Shown: positions 8,820-18,293, counted from the stretch's first letter. The stretch: 64,000 nucleotides of DNA from Hyphomonadaceae bacterium (GCA_030697555.1 JAUYPV010000148.1:1-64000), one strand, 5' to 3'. Translations and numbers: made by a program. The notes: generated by a model not told the origin, from the letters alone.

Positions 8820-9146
8820 CTAGGCGGGCAGACTGTCCGATTTGCCGTACGATCGCTTGTCGCTCGTTCGAGCGGGAATCGGACGCAATAGCGGCAGAGC
8901 GGAGTCGCGCAGGCGAACGCCACGGCCGCCGGCGTCGCTGACGCAATTCTCGGCGATGAGTTCGATGCCTGCGAGCTCAAGGGCTGCGATCACCTTGGTC
9001 AGGGTGTCCACGACACATCGCACATAGCCTTCACTCGCCTCCATGCGCTGGATGGTCGGAAGGGAGACGCCCGCCATATCGGCAAGCGTTCGTTGGTCGA
9101 TGCCGAGCAGGGCGCGTCCGGCGCGTAGTTGTGCAGGCGTCAACAT
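8820..9146 (-). CDS. Second short XRE-type HTH regulator, paralogue of the one at 7582
   Basis: A 108-residue protein with an N-terminal helix-turn-helix (LRAGRALLGIDQRTLADMAG, LPTIQRMEASEG) and the same GGRGVRLRD motif as its neighbour, followed by an extra basic tail of about 25 residues. The start MLTPAQLRAG at 9146 matches the paralogue's start; the longer in-frame extension is not conserved. It has its own dyad 6-22 bases upstream. It probably arose by local duplication. Function beyond DNA binding is unknown. Confidence 0.75.
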   Translation of the reverse strand: MLTPAQLRAGRALLGIDQRTLADMAGVSLPTIQRMEASEGYVRCVVDTLTKVIAALELAGIELIAENCVSDAGGRGVRLRDSALPLLRPIPARTSDKRSYGKSDSLPA

Positions 9147-9151
9147 TGCTA

Positions 9152-9168
9152 TGATGTACCAGACATCA
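9152..9168. promoter_or_regulatory. Inverted repeat TGATGT-N5-ACATCA upstream of second XRE gene
   Basis: A perfect 6+6 dyad with a 5-base spacer immediately before the start codon at 9146. The same arrangement occurs in degenerate form before the paralogue at 7863-7879, so it is a plausible shared binding site for the two regulators. Confidence 0.5.
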
Positions 9169-9261
9169 AAGATACTGGCAATAGCATACATAAGCATGCG
9201 CCAGATAGTGATAGTCACAGGTCGTACTTGCATTCCGACAGGTGTGGCCAAACCCACGCCA

Positions 9262-9289
9262 CGGCCCGGTCTTCCACGGCGCCGGGCCG
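9262..9289. terminator. GC-rich hairpin (8-bp stem)
   Basis: CGGCCCGG at 9262-9269 pairs with CCGGGCCG at 9282-9289 across a 12-base loop, in the non-coding stretch 9169-9378 that otherwise shows nothing recognisable. There is no U-run, so intrinsic termination is uncertain. Confidence 0.3.
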
Positions 9290-9378
9290 CTCGCGCCGAT
9301 GGAGGCGGCGTTCGGAATGCGACTTTTCTGATCTGTTTTCGCGGTTGATTATCGTGAACGACGGATCGGCCCGTGCGA

Positions 9379-9617
9379 TCAGTGGATAAGCGCGATCGCC
9401 CGCGCCAGGGAATACTGGGCGCGATTGTGCTGGGTCACTGCTTGAGTGAAGGCGCGGCGGGCCGCGACCAGTTGCTGCTGTGCCGTGATCGCCTCAAGGA
9501 CGGCCGCAAAACCAAAATCTCTGCGTTGCTGGGAGAGTTCAAGGTTGCGCGATGCGCTTTCGACGTTTCGCCGCGCAAGCTCCATCTGGTCCTGCGCGGA
9601 GCGCCCGGCTCGGCGAA
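9379..9617 (-). pseudogene. TolC-family outer-membrane efflux protein, C-terminal remnant
   Basis: The minus strand encodes about 78 residues typical of the last coiled-coil hairpin of TolC-type channels (SRNLELSQQRRDFGFAAVLE then TAQQQLVAARRAFTQAV...YSLARAIAL), ending at a proper stop at 9379. The frame is closed by a stop at 9646-9648 and has no plausible start, so more than 80 % of the gene is missing. The homology stops near 9617, exactly where sequence shared with the module B promoter begins. The remnant was probably truncated when module A arrived. Confidence 0.7.
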
Positions 9618-9624
9618 GCTTCCA

Positions 9625-9652
9625 TTGTGCCTCGTCTAGGGTCTGCTAGGAT
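9625..9652 (+). promoter_or_regulatory. Predicted sigma70-type promoter of module A
   Basis: TTGTGC (9625-9630) and TAGGAT (9647-9652) are separated by 16 bases. The same hexamers and spacing are preserved in the inverted module B copy (25746-25719), which supports function. The operator-like palindrome begins 2 bases downstream of the -10. Confidence 0.5.
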
Positions 9653-9653
9653 A

Positions 9654-9668
9654 GTTATGAGCCATCAT
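9654..9668. promoter_or_regulatory. Regulon palindrome site: GTTAT-GAGCC-ATCAT (module A)
   Basis: Member of the GTTAT-N5-ATAAC family described in the findings. It directly follows the predicted -10 box, so a bound repressor would block transcription start. Confidence 0.55.
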
Positions 9669-9694
9669 TAACTGGCGGGTCTTGAGGCCTGTAA

Positions 9695-10642
9695 ATGAAG
9701 GATTTGCTGGATCGTCGCGAGGTAGTGGGACTGGCCGGAGCGGCAGGTGTGGCGGTGTTGGCCGGATGCGCCGGCGGGCTTCAGTCCGGCGCCGTTCCGG
9801 GCAAGACGGCAGGCGAACTGGACGTGGTCGAGCTTGCGCCTGGGGTGAAGCTGATCTCCGGAGCAGGTTCCAACGTGCTGGCGGTGGCCGGGCCAGAGGG
9901 CGCGCTGCTGGTCGATGGCGGCCTTGCCCAGCATGCGCCGGGCCTCATCCAGCGGGCGCTGGCCGAGACTGGCTCCGGCAAGATTGCCCGGCTGATCAAC
10001 ACCCACTGGCATCTTGAAGCGACCGGAGCCAACGACCTGCTGGGCGCGAAAGGCACACCAATCCTCGCGCACGAGAACACGCGGCTGTGGATGGGGACCG
10101 AGATCAGCTCACGCTGGCAGGATGAGGTCTATCCGCCCAGAGTCCTCAAAGCGCGGCCGACCGAGACCTTCTACACCACGAAAGAGATCGTTCTGGGCGG
10201 AGAGAGCATTGAACTCGGCCATCTACTGCAGGCCCACACCGATGGCGACATCTACGTCCGCCTGCGCCAAGCCAACGTCATTGCCGCTGGCGGCGTCCTC
10301 TCCGGCCAGGGCTGGCCGATCATCGACTGGCAGACTGGAGGATGGATCGGCGGGATGGTGCGCGGACTCGAAACACTGATCGCGCAAACCGACGACTCCA
10401 CGCTCATCGTGCCCGCTGACGGAGCGCCGCTCAAACGGCAGGACCTCGTCAAGCAGCGCGACATGTATGTCACGATCATGGGTCGCCTGAAGACCATGAT
10501 GGAAAGCGGCTTCAGCGCCGACAAGGTCGTGGCAGGTGCGCCGGCGAAGGAATTCGAGGCCGAGCGCGGAGATGCCTCCGAATTTCTGCGCCTGGCGTTC
10601 AGAAGTTTCTGGGGACACGTCCGCCAGTTCGACGTGGTTTGA
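9695..10642 (+). CDS. Exported MBL-fold protein with altered metal motif (module A)
   Basis: A 315-residue metallo-beta-lactamase-fold protein. The N-terminus DRREVVGLAGAAG resembles a Tat signal, and VLAGC (C25) a lipobox, so it is probably a periplasmic lipoprotein. The usual HxHxDH metal motif is H104-W-H106-L-E108-A109: the aspartate is glutamate and the last histidine alanine. H126 (AHENTR) and H181 (HTDGD) remain. Paralogue B has the same change (HWHPEA). It may bind one metal ion or none. GAGG lies 8 bases before the ATG. It begins a + strand module, with the DUF1592 gene following after 8 bases. Confidence 0.8.
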   Translation: MKDLLDRREVVGLAGAAGVAVLAGCAGGLQSGAVPGKTAGELDVVELAPGVKLISGAGSNVLAVAGPEGALLVDGGLAQHAPGLIQRALAETGSGKIARLINTHWHLEATGANDLLGAKGTPILAHENTRLWMGTEISSRWQDEVYPPRVLKARPTETFYTTKEIVLGGESIELGHLLQAHTDGDIYVRLRQANVIAAGGVLSGQGWPIIDWQTGGWIGGMVRGLETLIAQTDDSTLIVPADGAPLKRQDLVKQRDMYVTIMGRLKTMMESGFSADKVVAGAPAKEFEAERGDASEFLRLAFRSFWGHVRQFDVV

Positions 10643-10650
10643 GGTAAGCG

Positions 10651-13083
10651 ATGCGTTTCAAGCTGCCCCTCGCAATTTCCGCTCTCGCGCTTGTGGCGAC
10701 GGGTGCGCTGTGGGGCGCCTCTGCGCAGGACAAGGGCCCGGCGGTTGCGCGTCCGTTCGAGCGATTGGCTGAAGGATCCGAGCACTGGAAGCTGCTGCAG
10801 GGAAACTGCATCGCCTGCCACAACACCGCCTTCAAGTCCGGCGGCATCGCCTTCGATGCGATGAAACCGGAGACAGTGGGCGAGAACGCCGAGACCTGGG
10901 AGAAAGCCGTACGCAAGCTCCGCGGCCGGATGATGCCGCCGCCCGGGGCCCCGCGTCCGGACGAGGCCAAGACAGAAGCCTTCATCGGCTGGCTCGAAGC
11001 CTATCTCGATCATGCAGCAGCTGAGCACCCCGATCCGGGCCGGGTCGCTCTGCACCGGCTGAACCGGAAGGAATACGCCAACGCGGTGCGCGACCTGCTG
11101 GCGCTCGACATCGACGCAGCAGCCCTCCTGCCGCAGGACGATGTCTCCGACGGCTTCGACAATGTCGCCGACGTCCTCCAGGTCTCGCCTTCTTTCCTCG
11201 ACCAGTACATCTCCGCGGCCAGAACCCTTGCTGTTCAGGCCGTCGGACAACGCACCCTCAAGACTTCGACGGTCAGCCTCCGTCCCCCAGCCGGCGTCAG
11301 CCAGTCCGCCCATATCGAAGGCCTGCCGCTCGGCACGCGCGGCGGCTTCCTTGTCACTCATGCTTTCCCGGCCGACGGCGAGTATCAGCTCTCATTTGGC
11401 GGCGCCGGCGCCGACGTCTATGACAACCCGGTGCTGGACGAGCGCTTCATCGCTCTCCTCGACGGGAAGATCATTTTCGATTCAGCCAAGGCCGGCGCAG
11501 CAGAGCAGGGCGCCTCCGAAGCAGCTCCCCTCGGAACCAGAGGCCGAGGCCGGCGCACAAATGTCCGCCTCCATATTCCGGCCGGCACGCACGAGATCGG
11601 CGCCGCCTACGTCGCCAAAAGCTATCCGGCCTCGCTCTCTCTTCTCGCCGCGCTCAATTCAAGAGGCGGCGCGGCGGGCGCTGCGATAAGCGGCGTCGAT
11701 ATCACCGGCCCCTACAACGCCGTCGGCCTCGGCGTCTCTCCGAGCCGCGATCGCATCTTCATCTGCCGCCCGGCTTCGACAGCCGATGAAATCCCGTGCG
11801 CGAAAAAGATATTCTCCTCCCTTACCCGGAAAGCCTTCCGGCGTCCCGTGACCGATGCTGGCCTCGAAGCCCCGCTGCGCTTCTTCCGCGATGGCCGCAA
11901 GCGCGCCGGATTCGAGACCGGCGTCGAGCAGGGGATCATGGCGATCCTCGCCAGCCCGAAATTCCTCTACCGCGCCACCAGCGTTCCCGCCGGGATCGAG
12001 CCCGGCGCGGCCTATCAGCTGAACGATCTCGACCTCGCCTCGCGGCTCTCCTTCTTCCTCTGGAGCAGCCTCCCCGACGAAGAACTGCTGTCCCTCGCCG
12101 AGGCCGGCCGTCTCAGGGACTCCAGCGTGCTCGAAGCCCAGGTCCGGCGCATGCTGGCGGACAAGCGCGCCGGCGCCCTGGTCACCAATTTCGGCTTCCA
12201 GTGGCTGGATGTGGCCGGCATCGACACCATCGATCCCGATCCCGCGATCTACCCGGAATTCGACGCGGACCTGCGCTTCGCCTTCAAGGAAGAGATGCGC
12301 CTCTTCCTCAACAGCATTCTCCTCGAAGACCGCAACGTCGTGAACCTGCTGACCGCCGACTACACTTATCTCAATGAGCGCCTCGCACGGCACTACGGAA
12401 TTCCGAACGTCACGGGCAACCGCTACCGCAAGATCCATCTTGCCGATTCCAGCCGCAATGGACTGCTCGGCAAGGGCAGCATCCTGATGTTCACGTCCTA
12501 TCCCAACCGCACCGCGCCGGTGCTGCGTGGCGCCTGGATCCTCGAGAACATCACCGGCACGCCGCCCAGCCCGCCGCCGCCGGACGTCGAAGCGCTTCAG
12601 GAGAACGAGGACGGCAAGGAAGCGCTGTCGATGCGCGCGCTTATGGAACGGCACCGCTCCAGTCCGACCTGCAATTCCTGCCACGGCGTGATGGACCCGC
12701 TCGGCTTCGCGCTTGAGAATTTCGACGCCATCGGCGCCTGGCGAGACAAGGACCGCTATGCTCGTACGCTGATCGACTCCTCGGGCGAACTCATCACCGG
12801 CCAGAAGCTCGACGGCGTCAACGAACTGCGCAACGCGCTGGCGGCGAAGCCCGACCAGTTCGTCCAGACCTTCACGGAAAAGCTCATGACCTTCGCCCTC
12901 GGCCGCAAGGTCGAGCATCACGACATGCCGGCGGTGCGCGCCATCGTCCGCGCCGCCGCGAAGGAGGATTATCGCCTCTTCGCGATCGTCATGAACATTG
13001 TGAAGAGCGACCAGTTTCAGATGTCGAAGGCGCCCGGCGAGCCGGGACCAAAGACAAAGCAGAAATCGGCTCAGCAACGCTGA
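10651..13083 (+). CDS. DUF1592-family periplasmic cytochrome-like protein (module A)
   Basis: An 810-residue secreted protein: signal peptide (cleavage likely near GASAQD), a c-type heme motif CIACH (53-57), then the DUF1587/1595/1592/1588/1585 domain series known from planctomycetes and proteobacteria. A second heme-like motif CNSCH lies at 674-678, followed by [14 protein letters not shown]. Biochemical function of the family is unknown; the domains suggest an electron-carrying periplasmic enzyme or partner. The first about 185 codons are almost identical in DNA to module B, after which the genes diverge. It is always paired here with a DUF1552 gene, which follows 53 bases downstream. Confidence 0.85.
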   Translation: MRFKLPLAISALALVATGALWGASAQDKGPAVARPFERLAEGSEHWKLLQGNCIACHNTAFKSGGIAFDAMKPETVGENAETWEKAVRKLRGRMMPPPGAPRPDEAKTEAFIGWLEAYLDHAAAEHPDPGRVALHRLNRKEYANAVRDLLALDIDAAALLPQDDVSDGFDNVADVLQVSPSFLDQYISAARTLAVQAVGQRTLKTSTVSLRPPAGVSQSAHIEGLPLGTRGGFLVTHAFPADGEYQLSFGGAGADVYDNPVLDERFIALLDGKIIFDSAKAGAAEQGASEAAPLGTRGRGRRTNVRLHIPAGTHEIGAAYVAKSYPASLSLLAALNSRGGAAGAAISGVDITGPYNAVGLGVSPSRDRIFICRPASTADEIPCAKKIFSSLTRKAFRRPVTDAGLEAPLRFFRDGRKRAGFETGVEQGIMAILASPKFLYRATSVPAGIEPGAAYQLNDLDLASRLSFFLWSSLPDEELLSLAEAGRLRDSSVLEAQVRRMLADKRAGALVTNFGFQWLDVAGIDTIDPDPAIYPEFDADLRFAFKEEMRLFLNSILLEDRNVVNLLTADYTYLNERLARHYGIPNVTGNRYRKIHLADSSRNGLLGKGSILMFTSYPNRTAPVLRGAWILENITGTPPSPPPPDVEALQENEDGKEALSMRALMERHRSSPTCNSCHGVMDPLGFALENFDAIGAWRDKDRYARTLIDSSGELITGQKLDGVNELRNALAAKPDQFVQTFTEKLMTFALGRKVEHHDMPAVRAIVRAAAKEDYRLFAIVMNIVKSDQFQMSKAPGEPGPKTKQKSAQQR
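10690..11211. repeat. Near-identical inverted DNA block shared with 24104-24633
   Basis: Compared by eye, the DUF1592 N-terminal coding sequences of modules A and B agree at nearly every base, including third codon positions, from the signal peptide to GACCAGTACAT. Similarity then drops abruptly to protein level only. Such a sharp edge suggests recent gene conversion between the inverted copies. Confidence 0.85.
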
Positions 13084-13136
13084 GGCGAGGCGGATCGCAG
13101 GTTCAACCCGCGACCGCGACTAGGAGGAGACGGCGG

Positions 13137-14459
13137 ATGTACATAACGAAGAAGCACCTGTCGCGGCGGACGTTGCTGCGCGGAGCGGGCGCCGGCCTTG
13201 CCCTGCCGTTCCTCGACGCGATGGTCCCGGCGCAGACGGCTCTCGCCAAGACAGCGGCGGCGGCGAAGCCCCGCCTCGCCTTCGTCTACTTCCCGCACGG
13301 CGCCATCATGGACCGCTGGACGCCAACAGCGGCGGGCCGCGACTTCGAGATGACGCCGATCCTGACGCCGCTCGCCAAGTATCGCGAGAAAATGACGATC
13401 GTCTCGGGCCTCCACAACAAGGCAGGCGAAAGCCCGTCGCCGCACGCCATCACCTCGGGCACCTGGCTAAGCTGCGTTGCGCCGCGCATCAGCCACAGCC
13501 CCTTCGGCGGCGTCACGGTCGACCAGATCGCCGCCAGGCAAGTCGGACAGGACACCACCTTCCCCTCGCTCGAAGTCTCGACCGAACCCGGCTCGACCGG
13601 CGGCAATGGCTGCGACCGCAACTATGGCTGCAGCTACGGCTCGACGATCTCCTTCCGCACGCCGAGCCAGCCCCTGCCGATGGAGAACAATCCCCGCAAG
13701 CTGTTCTATCGCCTGTTCGGCGTCGGCGACACGGCGGAGGAGCGCGCCATCGCCGCCAATCAGTATGCCAGCCTGCTCGACCTGGTGTCGGACGAAGCCA
13801 AGACGCTTCAGCTCTCGCTGGGCGCCCAGGACCGCGCGATGGTGAGCGACTATCTGAGTTCCGTCCGCGAGATCGAACAGCAGGTAAAGAAAGCGGAAGA
13901 GCAGGATCTCTCCAAGCTGAAGCTGCCGAACGTTCCCACCGGCGTGCTGCCGGACTTCGACGCCCGGCTCAACCTGATGTTCGATATTCTCGCCTTGGCC
14001 TACCAGGGCAATCTCACGCGCGTCGTCAACATGATGATCGCGAACGAGGGCAGCGGGCAGACCTACAATCATGTCGGCGTGCCCGACGCCTTCCACCCGC
14101 TATCGCACCACCAGAACAGCGCTGCGAAGATCGATCGCCTGACCAAGATCCAGACCTACCATTCGACGGTGTTCGCCAAATTCCTCGACAAGCTGGCGGC
14201 GACGTCCGACGGCGAGAACTCGGTGTTCGACAACGCGATCATTCTCTACGGTTCGAACATGAGCAATTCCAACAAGCACGACCACTATCCGTTGCCGTCG
14301 GCCGTGTTCGGCGGCGGCTGCGGCAAGCTCAAGGGCGGCCAGCACATCAAGGCCGAGAACCACACCCCGCTCGCCAACCTCCATCTCACCCTGCTCGACC
14401 GTGCCGGCGTCAGAGCTGACTCGTTCGGCGACTCGACCGGCCGGTTCTCGGAGCTCTGA
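13137..14459 (+). CDS. DUF1552 family Tat-exported protein (module A)
   Basis: A 440-residue protein of the DUF1552 family, which accompanies DUF1592 proteins in many genomes. The N-terminus KKHLSRRTLLRGAGAGLALP is a twin-arginine signal, so it is exported folded. Family landmarks include FVYFPHGAIMDRW, TYNHVGVPDAFHPLSHHQN and DNAIILYGSNMSNSNKHDHY, with a histidine-rich stretch that may bind metal; the family resembles DUF1501/sulfatase-like folds. The function is unknown. A GGAGG-type ribosome-binding site lies about 8 bases before the ATG. The next gene starts inside its stop codon (TGATG). Confidence 0.85.
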   Translation: MYITKKHLSRRTLLRGAGAGLALPFLDAMVPAQTALAKTAAAAKPRLAFVYFPHGAIMDRWTPTAAGRDFEMTPILTPLAKYREKMTIVSGLHNKAGESPSPHAITSGTWLSCVAPRISHSPFGGVTVDQIAARQVGQDTTFPSLEVSTEPGSTGGNGCDRNYGCSYGSTISFRTPSQPLPMENNPRKLFYRLFGVGDTAEERAIAANQYASLLDLVSDEAKTLQLSLGAQDRAMVSDYLSSVREIEQQVKKAEEQDLSKLKLPNVPTGVLPDFDARLNLMFDILALAYQGNLTRVVNMMIANEGSGQTYNHVGVPDAFHPLSHHQNSAAKIDRLTKIQTYHSTVFAKFLDKLAATSDGENSVFDNAIILYGSNMSNSNKHDHYPLPSAVFGGGCGKLKGGQHIKAENHTPLANLHLTLLDRAGVRADSFGDSTGRFSEL

Positions 14460-15955
14460 TGCGGCGCGCCGCGGCAGCGATCCTCGCGTTTGTGCTGGCG
14501 GCGCCTGCCTGGGCCGAACCGACGCTGATAGCAGCCGTGCGTTCGGGCGATCGCGCAGCCGCCCGCGCCCTGATCGCGAAGGGCGTCGACGTCAACGCGC
14601 CCGATGCGGACGGCGCAACGGCGCTGCTGTGGGCGGTCCACAATGACGACGCCGAACTCGTCCGCGCGCTGATCGCAGCGAAGGCCGACGTCAAGAAGAC
14701 GAACGAATTCGGCGCGACGCCGATACAGGAAGCGGCCGTCACCGGAAATGTCGAGGTGCTGAAGGCGCTGCTCGATGCCGGCGCTGACGCCAATGTTGCG
14801 ACGCCCGAAGGCCAGACGCCGCTGATGGTGATCGCGCGCACCGCCAATGTCGAAGCAGCCAGACTGCTGCTGGCCCAAGGCGCCAACGTCAACGCAAAGG
14901 AAGTCCTTGAGAACCAGAGCGTCCTGATGTGGGCGGTCGACCGCAACCAGCCGGAAATGGCGAAGCTCCTGATCGCAAACGGCGCCGACGTGAACGCCCG
15001 CACCAAAGCCCACGAACCGGAAGTCCGTGTCAGCGCCGAGCCTCGCGTACGCTACGAGCCCTCCGGCGGCCTGACCCCGCTTCTCTATGCGGCGCGCGAA
15101 GGCTGCCTCGCCTGCGCGCGCTCGCTGGTCGAGGCCGGCGCCAAGACCGACGCCTACGAGCCCGACGGCGTCACGCCGCTGATCATGGCGATCACCAACA
15201 CGCACTTCGATCTTGCGGCCTACCTGATCGAAAAAGGCGCCGATGTGAACCGCTGGGACTGGTGGGGCCGCAGTCCGCTCTACGCAGCCGTCGACTACAA
15301 TACCATCCCGCGCGGCGGCCGGCCGGATCGCCCGACGCTCGACGAGACGACGCCGCTCCAGATGATCGAGATCCTGCTCAAGGCCGGCGCCAATCCCAAC
15401 CTGCAGCTGAAATTTCCGCCGCCGTTCCGCGATGTCGGCGCCGATCGCGGCGGCGACCTCATGCTGACCACCGGCGCAACCCCGCTCCTGCGCGCCGCAA
15501 AGGCGGGTGACGCCGCCGCCGTGAAGCTGCTGCTGGCGGCGGGCGCCCGCACCGATCTTTCCGTCGCGCGGGCCTGGAAGGACAATGTCGGCGGCATCAC
15601 GCCGCTGATGGCCGCGGCCGGCCTCGGCTACCAGCTCAACGACACGCGCGGAAAACTGAAGACCGAGGCGCAGGCCATCGAAACGATCAAGCTCCTCCAG
15701 GCCGCCGGCGCCGACATAAATGCGCGCGACGATCGCGGCCATACGGCTCTCTTCGGCGCGGTGTTCCGCGGCTGGACCGAAGTCGCCCGCTTCCTCGCCG
15801 AGAGCGGCGCAAAGCTCGATGCGAAGAACAATGACGGCGTCACGCTGATGGATGTCGCCAAGGGAAAGATGGAAGTCTTCCGCGGCCAGACCATCGATTC
15901 CAATCCGGACATGGCGCCGCTGCTGGAGCAACTGGCTACAAAGAGAACGCCGTAA
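14459..15955 (+). CDS. Secreted ankyrin-repeat protein (module A)
   Basis: A 498-residue protein with a signal peptide (cleavage near APAWAE) and about ten ankyrin repeats (units such as GATALLWAVHNDDAELVRAL). The regular repeats are interrupted by a conserved CxxC element (EGCLACARSL) and by a segment containing GRSPLYAAVDYNT...GGRPDRP and NLQLKFPPP...DRGGD, also present in the module B paralogue. This non-repeat part may be the functional surface. Export suggests a periplasmic binding or scaffold role for the neighbouring cytochrome and DUF1552 proteins; that is inference. It is translationally coupled to the DUF1552 gene. Confidence 0.85.
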   Translation: MRRAAAAILAFVLAAPAWAEPTLIAAVRSGDRAAARALIAKGVDVNAPDADGATALLWAVHNDDAELVRALIAAKADVKKTNEFGATPIQEAAVTGNVEVLKALLDAGADANVATPEGQTPLMVIARTANVEAARLLLAQGANVNAKEVLENQSVLMWAVDRNQPEMAKLLIANGADVNARTKAHEPEVRVSAEPRVRYEPSGGLTPLLYAAREGCLACARSLVEAGAKTDAYEPDGVTPLIMAITNTHFDLAAYLIEKGADVNRWDWWGRSPLYAAVDYNTIPRGGRPDRPTLDETTPLQMIEILLKAGANPNLQLKFPPPFRDVGADRGGDLMLTTGATPLLRAAKAGDAAAVKLLLAAGARTDLSVARAWKDNVGGITPLMAAAGLGYQLNDTRGKLKTEAQAIETIKLLQAAGADINARDDRGHTALFGAVFRGWTEVARFLAESGAKLDAKNNDGVTLMDVAKGKMEVFRGQTIDSNPDMAPLLEQLATKRTP

Positions 15956-16040
15956 CCGGCACGACTATGGACGGCAAGCGATCAGGCGGAGATCGCGGGT
16001 CGGGGGTACTGAAAACAAGGCCGCCTGGAGGATCTGACCT

Positions 16041-18245
16041 ATGCGCGTGTCCCTGCTTGCTTCGGCATGCCTTGCCCTGATGTTCGCCGCCGCCTGTGGC
16101 GAGCCGCCGGAGGAAAAACTCTCCGGCCCCGCCGCCGTCAACGCCAAGCGGATCGAGAATGCCGATGCCGAGCCGGGACAGTGGCTGACCGCCGGCCGCA
16201 ACTACGAGGAGCAGCGCTTCAGTCCGCTTGCGCAGATCGCGCCGGAAACCATCGGCACGCTGGGCCTCGCCTGGTCCGCCGATTTCGACACCAACCGCGG
16301 CCAGGAATCGACGCCTGTGGTGATCGACGGCGTCATCTATGTCTCGACCGCCTGGAGCAAGGTCAACGCCTACGACGCGCGCACGGGAAAAGTGATCTGG
16401 GCATACGATCCCGAAGTCCCCGGCGAATGGGGCGCCAACGCCTGCTGCGACGTGGTCAACCGCGGCGTCGCTGCGTGGAGGAACAAGATCTATGTCGGCA
16501 CGATCGACGGCCGGCTGGTAGCCCTCGACGCCGCCACCGGCAAGGAAGTGTGGGACGTCAGCACGATCGACAAGAGCCGCCCCTACACCATCACCGGCGC
16601 GCCGCGTGTGGTGAAGGGCAAGGTGATCATCGGAAACGGCGGCGCCGAGTATGGCGTACGCGGTTATGTCACCGCCTACGATGCGGAAACGGGCAAGCAG
16701 GCCTGGCGCTTCTACACCGCCCCCAACCCGAACAAGCAGCCCGACAACGCCGCCTCCGACAAGATCTTCGCAACGGTGGCCAACGCCACCTGGTCCGATG
16801 ACGGCGCCTGGAAGCAGGTCGGCGGCGGCGGCACGGCGTGGGATGCGATCGTCTATGACCCTAAGTCCGACCTCGTCTATATCGGCACCGGCAACGGCTC
16901 GCCGTGGAACTCGCAGGTCCGCAGTCCCGGCAATGGCGACAACCTGTTCCTGACGTCCATCGTCGCGCTGAATCCCGACACCGGAGAATATGCCTGGCAC
17001 TACCAGGAAACCCAGCGCGAGACCTGGGACTACACCGCCACTCAGCCGATCATGATCGCCGACCTCAAGATCGACGGCGCCGACCGCCGAGTCGTCATGC
17101 ACGCGCCCAAGAACGGCTTCTTCTATGTGCTCGACGCCAAGACCGGCCAGTTCATCTCGGGCACGCCGATCATCGACGTCACGTGGGCGACCGGCATCGA
17201 CAAGGCGACCGGCCGCCCGATCGAGAACCCGGAGGCGCGCTTCGAGGTGACAGGCAAGCCCGCCACGGTCGCGCCGCACGCCGGCGGGGCGCATAGCTGG
17301 CACCCCTGGTCCTACAGTCCGCAGACCGGCCTGGTCTACATTCCGGCGATGGACGCCAGCATGACGTATTCCGCTGTCGCCAAATTCGAATACTCGCCCG
17401 TCGGCACCAACACCGGCGTCGGATTCGCCGGCGGCCGCATCGGACTTCCGCCTGCCGCTGGCGCCGCTGCCGGGCCTCCGCCGGCGCCGCCGAAGAGCGA
17501 CGGCATGCTGATCGCCTGGGATCCGGTGGCCCAGAAGGAAGTCTGGCGCGTGCCGTTCGGCAACCGCGGCCGCGGCGGCGGAACGCTGGCGACCGCCGGC
17601 GGCCTCGTCTTCCAGGGCAACTCCAAGAACCAGGAATTCGCCGCCTATCGTGCAACCGACGGCGAGAAGCTGTGGTCGATGCCGGTGCAGACCGGCATCG
17701 TCGCCGGTCCCGCCTCGTTCGAACTCGACGGCGAGCAATACGTCGCGGTTACGGCGGGCAACAACCAGAGCAACTATTACTCGTCGAACCATTCCCGCCT
17801 GCTGGTCTTCAAGCTGGGCGCCACCGCAACACTGCCGGAGGCGCAGCCGGCCTTGGCGCCGCCGCCCTTCGATCCTCCGAAGGAAGCGCCCAAGCCCGAA
17901 ACCGTCGCGCTGGGCGAGGCGGCCTATTCGCGAACCTGCGCCGGCTGTCACGGCATCGATGCACGCAACGGCGGCAATTTCCCCGACCTTCGCCGCAGCG
18001 CGGGACTGAAGGACGCTGGCTTCTTCAAGGCGGTCGTGCTGGATGGGACGCTTTCCGACAACGGTATGAGATCGTTCAAGGAAGTCCTGGGCGAAACCGG
18101 CGCCGAAGACATCCGCGCCTATCTCATCGCCCAGGCCCAGACGGCACAGCGCAATCCCGCCCTCGCACGCGGACGCACCGGCCCCGAAGACGCACCGCCC
18201 CCCGCGGCGCCCGCCACCGCTCCGCCCGGCGCCAAGCCGCAGTAG
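16041..18245 (+). CDS. PQQ-dependent quinohemoprotein alcohol dehydrogenase-like protein
   Basis: A 734-residue protein: a lipoprotein-like signal (FAAAC, C19), an eight-bladed PQQ propeller, and a C-terminal cytochrome c domain with CAGCH (633-637). The adjacent cysteine pair C135-C136 (NACCDVVNRG), which caps PQQ in alcohol dehydrogenases, and the catalytic-type aspartate D330 (ETWDYTATQ) are present. It should oxidise an alcohol or aldehyde in the periplasm and pass electrons to its own heme. A proline/alanine-rich insert (about 470-490) and tail are unusual. It lies 85 bases after the ankyrin gene, is present only beside module A, and may be the oxidase that feeds the DUF1592 cytochrome. 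Substrate unknown. Confidence 0.88.
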   Translation: MRVSLLASACLALMFAAACGEPPEEKLSGPAAVNAKRIENADAEPGQWLTAGRNYEEQRFSPLAQIAPETIGTLGLAWSADFDTNRGQESTPVVIDGVIYVSTAWSKVNAYDARTGKVIWAYDPEVPGEWGANACCDVVNRGVAAWRNKIYVGTIDGRLVALDAATGKEVWDVSTIDKSRPYTITGAPRVVKGKVIIGNGGAEYGVRGYVTAYDAETGKQAWRFYTAPNPNKQPDNAASDKIFATVANATWSDDGAWKQVGGGGTAWDAIVYDPKSDLVYIGTGNGSPWNSQVRSPGNGDNLFLTSIVALNPDTGEYAWHYQETQRETWDYTATQPIMIADLKIDGADRRVVMHAPKNGFFYVLDAKTGQFISGTPIIDVTWATGIDKATGRPIENPEARFEVTGKPATVAPHAGGAHSWHPWSYSPQTGLVYIPAMDASMTYSAVAKFEYSPVGTNTGVGFAGGRIGLPPAAGAAAGPPPAPPKSDGMLIAWDPVAQKEVWRVPFGNRGRGGGTLATAGGLVFQGNSKNQEFAAYRATDGEKLWSMPVQTGIVAGPASFELDGEQYVAVTAGNNQSNYYSSNHSRLLVFKLGATATLPEAQPALAPPPFDPPKEAPKPETVALGEAAYSRTCAGCHGIDARNGGNFPDLRRSAGLKDAGFFKAVVLDGTLSDNGMRSFKEVLGETGAEDIRAYLIAQAQTAQRNPALARGRTGPEDAPPPAAPATAPPGAKPQ

Positions 18246-18259
18246 ACGGCGCTGCCACG

Positions 18260-18293
18260 AAGTCCTCCGCCCGCCTTCGGCGGTGGAGGACTT
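18260..18293. terminator. Strong hairpin downstream of the PQQ dehydrogenase
   Basis: AAGTCCTCC (18260-18268) pairs with GGAGGACTT (18285-18293), with an inner CCGCC/GGCGG stem. It lies 15 bases after the stop codon. No long U-run follows, but position and strength fit a transcript end. Confidence 0.5.

Larger units (their letters stand above)
9617..9740. repeat. Promoter and leader block of module A, inverted copy of 25630-25755
   Basis: Read in opposite orientation, about 9617-9740 and 25755-25630 share AGCTTCCATT, GGGTCTGCTAGGAT, CATCATTAACTG, GGGTCTTGAGG and GCTGGATCGTCGCGAGGT with few changes. The block covers promoter, operator, ribosome-binding site and the first codons of the MBL-fold gene. 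Confidence 0.85.

Noticed and set aside
14285-15931. A 548-codon minus-strand open frame
   Set aside because: Antisense to the ankyrin gene; the apparent repeats are reverse images of ankyrin repeats.
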